From Cycas panzhihuaensis (lineage: Eukaryota > Cycadophyta): a stretch of 64,000 nt of DNA. Shown here in pieces: positions 11,690 to 22,094 of this stretch; position 1 is the stretch's first letter; each line of letters begins with the position of its first letter. The translations under genes and the position numbers were made by a program. Location of the stretch: contig CM041465.1 of assembly GCA_023213395.1 (NCBI GenBank), forward strand, positions 167,593,741-167,657,740, read 5' to 3'. The notes under the pieces are model-generated. The model worked only from the letters and a program-made list of their open reading frames with translations. It made no database searches and was not told the DNA's origin.

Positions 11690-13700
11690 ATATTTGATAT
11701 CAAGGTCATGACAAAGCTGTTTAAACTTTAGTTTACCAAATTCTTTAGTAAAGATCTTTGCAATCTAGTCCTAAGTTGGCTAGTATATAAGGCTTATTTC
11801 TCTATTTTAAACATGTTCATAGATGAAGTGATGGTGGACCTCTATGTACTTGGTTCTAGTATGAAAAATTAGATTCTTAGTCATCTTCAACACACTTTGG
11901 TTATCGTAGTAGAGAGTGGTAGATGAATTCTATTGAAGTCCAAGCTTGACAAGAATCCTTCTATGCTAAATCAACTCTATGGTGGCATAAACAGCTATTT
12001 TGTATTCCACTTTGGTGGATCAGAGAGCAACATTAGGTTATTTCTTATAACTCTAAGAGATTGCAGTTGAATCCATGTTAAAATAGTATCCTAATATTGA
12101 ATGGCATGTATCATGGCAACCTACCTAATCAACATCTATATAACCTTTTAGGATAGGAAATTTAGTTTGGTTATAGTCAAGTCCAAATTGATGTGTGTTG
12201 CAATTGTACTTAAGGATTTTGGTGGTGACCTTATAATGGGATACTTTAGGCTTTGACATGTACCTGGAGAAGATCCCAACTACATAAGAGATATCTGGGC
12301 GAGTGCATAGGAGGTAAATAAGACTCCTAACTAACTATTGGTATAATGTTGAATTAAAGGACTTGCCTTATTCATCTAGGTTAAGCTTGGTTCTTATTTC
12401 TATTGGAATTGGAGCTGGATTACTATATGTTAATCTAAACTATTGCAAGAGCTCATTAGTATATTTTGATTGTGATAAGAAGATATGTCCTAGTTCTTTT
12501 CATACTTTAATGCCAAGGAAATAGTGTAGAAAAGCAAGATCTATCATCTTAAAGTTATATTTTAATTTAGATTATAACCAAGCGATGCCTTTATTATCAT
12601 TGCCTATGATTACCAAGTCATCCACATAGAGTACAATGATGGTGATTAAATTTCCTCTAATTTAAATATATAGGTTTGAATCAAAGGGTGAATAATGGAA
12701 TATATGTTATGTGAAAAATATATCAATTTTTACATAGCAGGTATGTGGTTCCTACTTTAGTCTATATAAGGCTTTCTTAAGCTTACAAACTAAGTGTTAT
12801 TTATTGTGAATAGCATAGCTGTGAGGTTTCTTTAAGGAAACCTCTTCTATGAGCTCCCCATTGAGGAAAGCACCCTTTATATCCGTTTGGTATATCGACC
12901 AATTGAATTAGGCTACTAGAGATATCACTAAATGGAATGTAATCATATTAGCTATTGGTGTAAAGGTCTCATCATAGTCTATCCCCTCTTACTATTTGAA
13001 ACCTATTACAACTAAACAAGCTTTATGATGCTTAATGGTGTTATCTACATGGAACTTAATTTTATAGAGCCATCGATAATTAATTGGATTTCTTTTAGGT
13101 GGGAGTTATGTTAACTCCCAAGTTTCTTTTTTCAAGATGAAATTCATCTCTTCATCTATTTCTACTTTCTAGATAATTGCAAGGATGCAAATATCTACTT
13201 TCTAGATATTGCTACTTTCTACATTTGGTTGTTAATAGCCTCCTTAAATATGCAAGGATTAGAGGTTTTTAGGACATGTGTCATTAGGGTAAAGTTGGAG
13301 GAGTGTCTCATCTTTTATGTTTTTTTAGCAACTGTGAGAGGAGGAGGAGCATTCTTTGGAAATTATCAAACCTACTTGGGAGGTGGTTAAAAATTGGTGG
13401 CTTCCCCCTAAAGGTCATTAATTGAAATGTGTGGCATTGATGTGCTAGTATCTGATGTAGATATTAAGGCTATTGGAACTTAAGTTAAACCTAATATGTA
13501 GGATGATGTAGGTACTAATGGTTCTCGAATTAGTAAAAAAGACACTCTAGGTGCACCATCATTTTCTACTATAAACTAGATTTATAAGGGATCCAAGCCC
13601 TAAGTATTTTTAGTAAATATTACATCTCAAGTAATGTAGACTTGGTTCCTAATAGTTTCATAAACTTTATAAGCTTTAGAGCTAGGTGCATAACCAAAGA
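11690..13700 (-). pseudogene. Copia pol: integrase C-terminus, reverse transcriptase, RNase H
   Basis: Read on the minus strand from 13700: GYAPSSKAYKVYE is the integrase C-terminal signature. The RT strand MDIKGAFLNGELIEEV lies near 12880-12830, and the catalytic YVDD is intact at 12617-12628 inside VLYVDDLVIIGN. RNase H follows to 11690, with recognisable spacing but many substitutions. Several in-frame stops and frame changes occur, so no product is expected. The 5' side ends abruptly at the gypsy junction near 13700. The missing gag, protease and integrase core are probably the piece at 28816-31078. Confidence 0.85.
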
Positions 13701-15654
13701 AAAGATTTAATCTATTTTTGAGTCTTAGGAGGAGGTATTTAAGTGATGGCCTCAATCTTTTTGGGATCAATTCTAATCCCATCTTAAGAAATAATGTTTC
13801 CCAACATCTTTCCTTACATAATGGAAAAAACACATTTGAAAGGGTTTAAACACAAGCAATATTTTTTACATCTTTCAAAAATGATTGTCATATCACGTAA
13901 ATGATCGAATCTTTTGCATGAAAGGGTGAGCATATCATCTAGATAAATGACAATAATATTTCCAATTAGGTCATGGAAAATATAAACCATAGCCCTTTGA
14001 TATATCACACCAACGTTCTTTAATCCAAATGGCACGACTTTATAAACAAAGGTACCCTAAGGAGTGACAAAACCGGTCTTATGAAAGTCACTAAGTATAA
14101 TGGAAATCTGATTATATCTTGAAAATCCATCCATAAGAGACATTACCTTAAAACTGATCATCTAATCCCAAATTTGATCAAGAAAGGAAAGAGGAAAATT
14201 ATCTTTGGGACATGCATCATTAATGTCATGAAAGTCAATGCAAATCTAAATCATACCATTTTTCCTTGCTATATGAACTATATTAGAGACCTATTGAGAA
14301 TAATCAATACTCTCAATAAATCCTACTACAAATAACTTCTCCACCCCTTAGTTGATAGCAAGAGAGAAGCATGGATGGATAGGACAATACTTTTTCCATT
14401 TGGATTTTATGCCAGGAATTATGGTAATGTTATGTTCAATGATTTGGGTATCAAGGCGTTGCATATCCTTATAGTCCCACACAAAAACTAAGAAGAACTG
14501 ATAAAAGAGATCCTTAAACTAGGTGATCTCTTGGGTAGTACAACTAACTCCCAACTTGATAATTCTAGGGGTATCCTTTATTTCTAAATCTATGTCAATG
14601 GTTTATTCCATAAGCATTGCATTCTCTTCCTTAAAATGGGGAGGAGTAGGCTTAATCTAAGAGATAGACTCTTGGGGTTGAGAATGATCAACTATGACTT
14701 TAGAAAATCCTAACTTGTGATGTCCATAAGGAAAACTAGGAGATGAACCTACTAAATACTCAATGATCACCTTATCATTCTCAAAATGGTCAAGGTGAAA
14801 GAGGTTGATGAGGAAAAGTTTCTTAGATTAAGAAATAAAAGATGGAAGAGGGCCAACCAAAGAGTTTGATGTGGGTACAAACTCTATGATCAATGAAACT
14901 TAAGAAAAGAGAATTGGCCTATCCACAAAGTCCCAAATTGAAGAAAAAACTTGTTTAAACTCCTGATTATCTATGTCATAATCAAGGTGAGACCTAGATA
15001 TCAAGATAAGAGAAGATATAGAATGATCCACATGAGGATAGGAAAGTAAAAAGATAGTAGAAATGGAATTAACTTCTCATACTATAGTGGAGATTCTAAA
15101 ACTAACTTGACCTGTATCAAGTGAATTAGCATCTTCACCATCTAGTGCTAGGTCTAGGTGTCGATACAATAATATTTTCTTCCCATGCCTATTTAACCAT
15201 ATCTTAAAGAAAGGAGAGTAAGAGAAAGATGGGGAAGCATCAATGCATGAATCATGCACAATGATACTTAAGGAAGTAGTTGCTAGGTGAGTGCTCAAGG
15301 AAGGAACCAATAGATTCACCTATGGTGGGCAAGCACAAAACCTATAAAAATGAGAGTGAATAGGATTTGTGTTAACAAGGTCACTTAGGGATGGACTATA
15401 ATAAGATAAGATGGAGCAAGAAGATAATTCTTCATTAGAAAGAGAAGAAGAAGGGATTGGAAGGCAATTAGCTGAGTCTGAAAGAATAGGAGTAAATAGG
15501 GAGTCTGATGATAAAGGAACGACTTCAACTAAATCCATGTCCTTAACTTCAGGGTGAGTTGAAGGGGCTTCAATAGAAAAATACTAACCTAAACCAAGTG
15601 ACTAAAAGAAATACTCTATGGAGTCAAAAGATTCACCAGGTTTCAAAAAGGTCT
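13700..15654 (-). pseudogene. Ty3/gypsy copy 1: reverse transcriptase and upstream pol
   Basis: On the minus strand the frame starting at 14035 reads MPFGLKN.G..YQRAM and contains YLDD at 13945-13934, the RT catalytic motif (two Asp kept). The following strand (CLNPFKCVF) and a DPK.IEAI....IPPPKTQ segment run to 13700. There the gypsy sequence stops inside the RT connection (..IKSFL) and copia integrase begins. RNase H, integrase and the 3' LTR of this gypsy copy are absent. Upstream (14050-15654) is homologous to 22095-23250 of copy 2 and is protease-to-RT linker with many stops. Confidence 0.8.
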
Positions 15655-15659
15655 CAATA
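15655..15659. other. Target-site duplication, left (CAATA)
   Basis: CAATA here and CAATG at 16283-16287 flank the 623-bp insertion, matching at four of five bases. The second gypsy copy lacks the insertion at the equivalent point near 23250, which confirms the boundaries. Confidence 0.7.
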
Positions 15660-15676
15660 TGTAATGAACCATTACA

Positions 15677-15887
15677 CCAAAACCTTGAGGTGTTAGTGAA
15701 GAGGGGCCCCCACCAAGTAGACTATTACCTCCCCCCCAGTTCAAACAAGCTAGCCCCACTTTCACCGGGGTTCATGCACCCCACAAGCCCCAACTTTGAT
15801 GGCGTTTTATGCATCGACAATGTTTGGCACATCACCCCACCACCCCCATAAGCGATGTTGCCCCCATAGGATTTAAACTCGAGTCTT
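15677..15887 (-). other. GC-rich interior of the small element
   Basis: This is the most GC-rich stretch of the window, with runs such as GGGGGGGAGG and GGGGCC on the minus strand. A 77-codon frame on the plus strand spans it but has no family resemblance and is probably chance. I looked for a 5S rRNA-like promoter as in Cassandra TRIMs and saw none. Confidence 0.6.
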
Positions 15888-15900
15888 GGCTCTGATACCA
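15888..15900 (-). other. Primer binding site of the small element
   Basis: Minus strand TGGTATCAGAGCC is a perfect plant initiator-Met PBS, two bases after the LTR end. Its perfection suggests this insertion is younger than the surrounding gypsy. Confidence 0.9.
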
Positions 15901-15902
15901 CT

Positions 15903-16282
15903 TATTAGGATACCACTCCTTAATGATAATTACACACCAATATAACAAGCAAATAACTCCAAAGAGCACTTGTATTACAATACCCTTCAAGGGGGAAACC
16001 TCCCAATTACATGCAATAACAATGATATTTAAGATACCCTACTCTAAGGATTACATAAATATATATATGGCTCTATGCTTACTACTCAACCTCCTCCTTA
16101 TGCATGTGGGATATTACATGAATATATATAGTACTCAATGACCACTACACAACCTTCTACTTATTCATGTGGGATATTAAGAAAATGGAAGAAGTAGAAG
16201 AAATAAAAGACATAAGAGAGAGAAGAAGTGGAAGATATAAGAGAATATAAGAGAAGGTAAGTTAGGGGTTGGATCCCTAACA
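15903..16282 (-). repeat. Single LTR of the small element (380 bp)
   Basis: Minus strand begins TGTTAGGGATCC and ends GGTATCCTAATA (last bases probably CA changed to TA). TGTTAGG and CCTAATA form the terminal inverted repeat. Inside are AC-rich and purine-rich tracts (AAGAAGTAGAAG-like, plus strand 16180-16250). Confidence 0.75.
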
Positions 16283-16403
16283 CAATGAGAGAAACTAATC
16301 ACTTAATAGGTTTTGGCTTCCATTTAATGATCTTGAGCTCTCCCTCATGGATGAACCTGAGTTCACTAATGAGGGATGAACAAACTATTGCCATTTGGGT
16401 GAT

Positions 16404-16853
16404 TCATAGTCTACCCAAAAGGATGTTGTATTCTAAATCCAAGTTAATTATAGTAAGGTCGATAAGTATTATCTTTTCTTCCAATGTGAGGGGAAGAGTA
16501 ACTTGACCCAAGGGTACTTTTTTATTCTTGTCATACCCTTGGCGGATCCATTTACATGGATCAAAAATGGAGATCTCAAAATCCTCAATGAGATAAAGAG
16601 GGATTACATTAACAGATGATTCCTCATCAATGATAACCCCCTTGATATTAATATCATCCTTAATGATCTCAATGTGTAATGAGAGAATGTCATTCAATGC
16701 ATGGGCAGAATGACTAGGCAAGGTAGCAAGGTCAAAAGAAAGGGTAGAAGTAGGTGAAGAAGCTACCACAGGGACTCTTAGTGCATCAAATAAAAGTTGG
16801 CATTGCCCGATGATCGATATGCTTACCAAAATGGTCTTTAGTTCTTCTACCAA
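16404..16853 (-). pseudogene. Gypsy copy 1 aspartic protease region
   Basis: A 149-codon open frame. Residues near 90-105 read GVIIDEESSVNVIPLYL. This resembles the retropepsin loop of Tat/Athila-like plant gypsy elements, where D(G)GS..N..P is usual. Here the third active-site position is Glu rather than Gly, and the frame ends in YNILLGRL, equivalent to the conserved F.LLGRPW end of the domain. Copy 2 has the homologous segment at 23365-23739 with DKGSSVNVIPLYL. The frame is open through the domain but the upstream and downstream parts of pol are closed by stops. Confidence 0.75.
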
Positions 16854-16870
16854 AGAGAAAGATCCATCCT

Positions 16871-18800
16871 TTAAACTAGAAGGAATGGACCTAAACCTGA
16901 TGGGATAGGGGACACTAGAGGTAAATAGTTAAAATTCATTGCCATCAAATCATCAGGTGATTTGGATAGACCTGCACTCTTTAAAGTCTCCACCATATTT
17001 ATGGTTCTTTTGGCATTCCCACCTTTGGGAGGTGGGTGAGATTGATTAGTGTTTCTTTTTATTTGAACATTTATAGGAGTGGTAGTCTTATTTAATGAAT
17101 TAGAGCTTGAAGGCTCATCTTCATTGTCTTGTGTTTGCTTCCCCTTGCCTTTATCTTCTTTACTAGTTTTCTTGCCATGTTGAGGCAATGGATCCTTGTG
17201 GATCATTTGGCCTTGGAGTGACTTAGAAGAATAATTCACTTAAGTGTTTATGTTATAGATTGTATTATGAATAGTTCGGCACTCACTTCTATCATATGCA
17301 TTAGTTTGATGATAGGAGTACCATTTCATCTTTCTAGATGAATGAGGAGGTGGGGAAGGAGCTTTTTTCTTCCTCCCCTCAATCAAGTGAATTACTTTGG
17401 TCTCTTGTGAGGATTAAGTTGGAGATGGACCATCAATATGTAATTTAGTATTGATCACATGCTCAAGTGATCTAATTGAGGAAGTAAGATGATTATGTGT
17501 AGGCTTGGGATGGGCAGCCTTTATAGGATGAACTAGTTCTTTAAAAGGCATAGATTTCCCAACCTTCTTAATACCTGCTTGTATTTTAAATGTATCTAGG
17601 GCTAAACAATGATCGACTACTTCCTCATATGTTTAAGGACCAAGTTTTAGAACTTCTAAATGCACATAGGGCCTTAACACATTTGTAAATAAATCAAATA
17701 ACAAATTAGGATCAAGGTGTGAATGGCAAGAATAGACTTAGTCTTAAAATCTCCTAATGAAAACTCTTAAAGTCTTATCATTATTTTGTTTAATTGATAA
17801 TGATAACTTGATGCCTAACTCAAATGGTCTTTCTACATGAAAATAGTTGATAAAAGAGTCAACTAGTTATTGGAACAAGAGAATGGAGGCTAAAGGAAGA
17901 TGATAAAACCATTTTAAGGCATCGACTTAAAGCGATTTAGGAAATAGGCATATCATAACATAGTTGTATGGTATATAATCTGTGCAAGTGAGTGCAAATG
18001 CCTGTATATGGGAGGTGGGGTCTTGAAAAAAGTCACTAGAAAATTTGGGCAACTTAGGAAGGAATGGGGGCATAGGTGACAACAAGACCTCACGTGGGAA
18101 GGGAGACTTCATATAATCTAGAAAGGGCCTCCATGACCTCAATGTAGTAGGACATTAAGATAAAGATGACGAATGAGGAATAGGTTATTGAGATTGCAGT
18201 TATTATTGTAAAACATCATGAGGCAAAAAAGTAGAAAGAGGAACAAACCATGCTAGAGGGTTAACCACAAAATTAGTTTGAGGTATAAGGTTTTATGGGA
18301 AACTTGAATTGAAAGTGTATAAAGGGTTAGGTTGTGGGATAAGCCTAGGAATATGTGAAGAGGAAGTAGGATTAGAAGTCCTCAAAAGTTGTGATTTCCC
18401 TACCGAAGTATATGGACATGGTAAATGAGTGTGAGAAATATGTTGTAATGAGGAAATCACATTAAACACTCTAAGTGATAATGGGCAAGGCCTAACATCA
18501 TGAGACCCCAACGATATGTGATACATAAGGTGGTACCTGAGTGATAGAAGAAATGGGATGTGAAGAGATAATCTTAGTAGAGTAAGACCAAATTAGTCAT
18601 AAACTAAATGAGGCCATAACCACTTGACTAGAAGTAGGCATGAGCATGGTACTAGGGATTCTATGAGCAATAGTAGTAGTATCAACTCCATGAGTAAGAG
18701 GTATGGAATGGGAAGAATAGACCTAAATCTCTTAGCTAGAAGAAGATTTGCAAGGTTGTGAATAGGTTGATTTGTGATTATCAACTTCCTCCATAAGCAG
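16871..18800 (-). pseudogene. Gypsy copy 1 gag
   Basis: Several open pieces in different frames make up a long retrotransposon gag on the minus strand. The core at 18142-17927 includes FPREVLL.PMPPFLPKLPKF followed by DPTSHIQAFALTCTDYIPYN, typical of the plant gypsy retrotrans_gag region. The C-terminal part at 17239-16871 is hydrophilic, with KEDKGKGKQTQ and EDEPSSSNS. No CCHC knuckle could be read. Copy 2 preserves the same order (25160-23862). Frameshifts between the pieces mean no full protein. Confidence 0.75.
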
Positions 18801-19340
18801 AGAATGAGGTCATGAGATAGGTCTTAGTGAAGAAGGATGGGAAGGGTGAGGAGACCACATGGGTTTAGGTGGAGGGTCTACCTTAATTGACTCATAGTCT
18901 TCACCTAAGGGATCAATCTAAACATGATGCAGTAGAGATGACATGATATGAGCATCCAGATGAAAACGGTCATGACAACTAGGCATGTGTAGTAGGGTAG
19001 GGATCCTAGTAAGGATTGACTCAGAAAAAGATGGATGTAATCGAGTAGAAGGTGGTTCTTCTTATACAAAAGAAGTATCTATGAAAGAAGGATCACTAAG
19101 ATACTATTAAGGGTTAGATATCCCTACTCCATAGGTATATTATAAAGTTGAGATGAGTCTTTAGGAGGATAAATGTATGTGTCATGTGCTTGAGACTCTG
19201 AAGATTCAACATAAGATGATGAAACATTATGACTAAAGTGTGATGGGTGCACTTGAGAATCAGGTGAAAGGCCTTAATATCTTAATGAGTACCTAAGAGT
19301 AGGTGTTATTATTTTCATAACTTTACTTGAGGATAAATGA

Positions 19341-19362
19341 TGGCTCCCCAAAATGGTCGCCA
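19341..19362 (-). other. Gypsy copy 1 primer binding site
   Basis: Minus strand reads TGGCGACCATTTTGGGG, close to the TGGCGAC.....TGGGG PBS type of Tat/Ogre-like gypsy elements. It lies six bases after the LTR, with TCTTTC between. The equivalent site in copy 2 (about 26346-26362) has decayed. Confidence 0.7.
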
Positions 19363-19368
19363 GAAAGA

Positions 19369-21777
19369 TGGTGGTATTCTAGGGGGTTCTTAGGTTTGAT
19401 CCTCAATAAGATCACTAGAAAGATGGTTGGGGCCTAGGGAGGACCTAAACTTAATTTCTCTTAATTTCTTTTGTGATTAAAGTTTGGAGATACAAAATTC
19501 AAGAAGACCTAAAGGACCATCTTTGCCCAACTCTTAAGGAGGAGTCTTCACCTAGTAGTGTTGTCTACCTAAGTGTGAGTGGATACAATGAAAGACATGG
19601 ATGTAAAATAGGGTGATAGAATCCACTAACCTATATGACTTGGTGAAGGAGTTCTAAGTTTGGAACCACACTTACAATATCCTCAATGTCCTTCCTAGGG
19701 ATTCATCTTGTGTAATCATTTTAACCTTTTGAGTTTTACTAAGATGTGTGAGAGGGTAACCTAATGAAAATGATGATCTGTCTTGTTTTGGTTTCTAGGT
19801 TTTCAGATGATTGCAAAGATATGTAGCCAAGAGAGAAAGATAATGAAACCAAAGAAACAATAAGATCAAACTCACATAAATCTTTTTGTTTTTTTTTTTT
19901 TATGAAAGTGAAAGCAAACAAACTAGAAATTATACAAGCAAGTTCTTTTTGTTGTTTTTATTTTCAAAATGAAAGATGCACATGCAACTATGAGATAGGT
20001 TTCCTATATGTAAGATGCATGATTCATTTCAAATGGGATGATGCTACTTAAAATCTAAAACTCACTATATATTTTTTTATGTAAATTTCTTTTAAAAGAG
20101 ACTAATCAACGTGCAAAACTAGCCAATATGCTTCAACCTTGATGCATGCAACCAATTCTCTTAAAAAGTGATAAAATGATGTACAAAAAATAAGAGATTC
20201 TTAAGAGAAACTACTGTTATTTTTTTGATAATTTTTAGACTTATGAGATGATGAGCATGTTAAAAATCTGAATAATAATTATCCATACAAGACTAGTCGC
20301 CAAAGGTGCTATTGCAATTAGAGTAGTAAGAGCTCCAAAGGAATCCTTGAACCCAATATAAACTAGAAGTTAGAGATACTTCAACCAAACAACATCCTCA
20401 ACTTTGTATTCTTAAGATAAAAGGGCTAACTTGAAAAATAAAAGTGTATGCAATCATAGATATAAGACAAAATACTTCTTTCCTATTGTAAAGAACACCT
20501 TAGAATGGTAGTTTCCATTTCACTTAACCAACTTTCCCACACACTTTCCTTCTAAGCAATATCATAGAAGGAAGAATCAACAATCCAAAGAGGTCAAACT
20601 AGAGCCAAACAACACTAAAAGAGAGTGGAAAATCAACTGAAATATAAACTACTATAAGAGAGTAGGAAGGAGTAGCTAAATGTTTGGTAGAGAGATGACC
20701 ATGCCCCACCCTAGTCTATCCTTAAGGAACCCCATAAAGGGCTAACCTTTCAATGTATATTTCAGTATCAAAAGTCTAAACAAGAGTACAATAATAATCA
20801 ACCAATGAAAAGAAATAATTTTGAATGAAAATTACCTTCAAAACACCATGAAACATGTCTAAAATTCAATAGGAAAGATCTTACCAAATCAAGAGAAGTT
20901 TGAAGCATGAAACTTATGAAGATCTAAGAAAATAGAATCTTAGACCATCAATAATCAAGTAGCAACAACACAACAATAAAACTTTCTCAAGATTTCACCT
21001 AATAATCCTTAGAAAATCAAGTCTTTAAAGTCATAGTAGCAGTCCTCAAGAAATCTCTAAAAACTCCATAAAATCTCACAATACTCTAGCCAAAATCACT
21101 TCTTCTCTTCTTATTTTCAATCAACAATCACTCTTTATCACTTCTGGGCATTGAGAGAATCAAATCCCATTGAATCTAGGCTGCGACATATAAAAAGTTT
21201 GGCAATCTACCTAATTTTTTATTGTATGATAGTGAAAAACATGATCGATTGTGTTTTTCACCTATTAAAAATGTGGCTTTATTCTAAAAATGTGACCAGT
21301 CACATTTTTAATAGCATGAAAAATGTGATTTTAGTAAAATAAAAATTTGATCAAAAATAATAAAAATTAACATTAAATAAGGATTGAATCATCAAAATGG
21401 GTTTATTAAAGAGTAAAAAAACCTAGAATGAGGTGAAATTCATTAAGTACAAGCCCAAAGAGTGATAAAAGATGAAATTACATGTAAAATCTTGAAAATA
21501 AGATTAAAAAATACCAAATGTTGAAAGAGGTATAAGGTTAAGCTAATCATAAAGAAAATTCTATTTCCATAGTTTATGTCATCAGTGAATAATAGCAATA
21601 ATACAAGCTACATCATTACTCATTACATTCCATCAGTTAAAAATCATATATCATTTCAATAAAATAAGGCCAAATACAATCAACATCTATCAATTACCTT
21701 TAATATAACTATATAACATATGTTAATTTACTAATATAATCCAAATGTAAATGAAGAGGCTAGGTTATAGTGAAACA
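19369..21777 (-). repeat. Gypsy LTR A (about 2.4 kb)
   Basis: Minus strand starts TGTTTCACTATAACC and ends CCACCA before TCTTTC and the PBS. It is homologous throughout to LTR B (26369-28815). Shared marks include the GACCATGCCCCACCCTAGTC block (20698 here, 27717 in LTR B) and a segment with repeated AAATGTGA words near 21270-21330. It is the 5' LTR of copy 1. It could also be the 3' LTR of copy 2, but no polypurine tract precedes it. Confidence 0.85.
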
Positions 21778-22094
21778 CTAAGTCAACGATTAAGTATTTA
21801 AAGCTGATGAAGATGTTTCTCTTTCCAAGATAAAAATAAAATAGGGTTGGGGGCCTAAGTTCTCTTTTGAGTACGAAACCCAAAGGAGAATGAGATCTAA
21901 GTATGGTGATGGAAATATCACAATTAGTATACATGCTAGAAAGAGCAAAAGACTTACACTATTATGAGTAGGATATATCATAAAAGCATAATAACACTTA
22001 GTAAAAGCAAGAAGAAATCAAAAAGAAGAGGAGTTGGCCAATAGTTTTAGCTCATTAGGCAAAGGAAAAAAGCTTTAGAGATGTAGTTTATCCT
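21778..22094. other. Unassigned spacer between gypsy LTR A and copy 2
   Basis: About 317 bases with no match to either gypsy copy and no polypurine tract next to the LTR. Short overlapping minus-strand frames (21731-21981) encode hydrophobic residues with no family likeness. Confidence 0.5.

Larger units (their letters stand above)
15660..16282 (-). mobile_element. Small one-LTR insertion in gypsy copy 1
   Basis: The element reads on the minus strand: one LTR (16282-15903), an initiator-Met PBS, then a GC-rich segment of about 230 bases ending at 15660. No second LTR exists. The interior end is a 17-base palindrome TGTAATGAACCATTACA. Comparison with gypsy copy 2 and the near-duplicate CAAT flanks show that this is a complete insertion and not a later deletion product of the gypsy itself. 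It resembles TRIM-type elements in size. It could be a TRIM that integrated without its 3' LTR or an aberrant reverse-transcription product. Confidence 0.65.

Noticed and set aside
15618-15851. Plus-strand frame of 77 codons as a host gene
   Set aside because: It spans the insertion boundary and GC-rich interior of the small LTR element and has no family likeness.
15660-16282. Cassandra-type TRIM with a 5S rRNA promoter
   Set aside because: No 5S-like sequence in the LTR.
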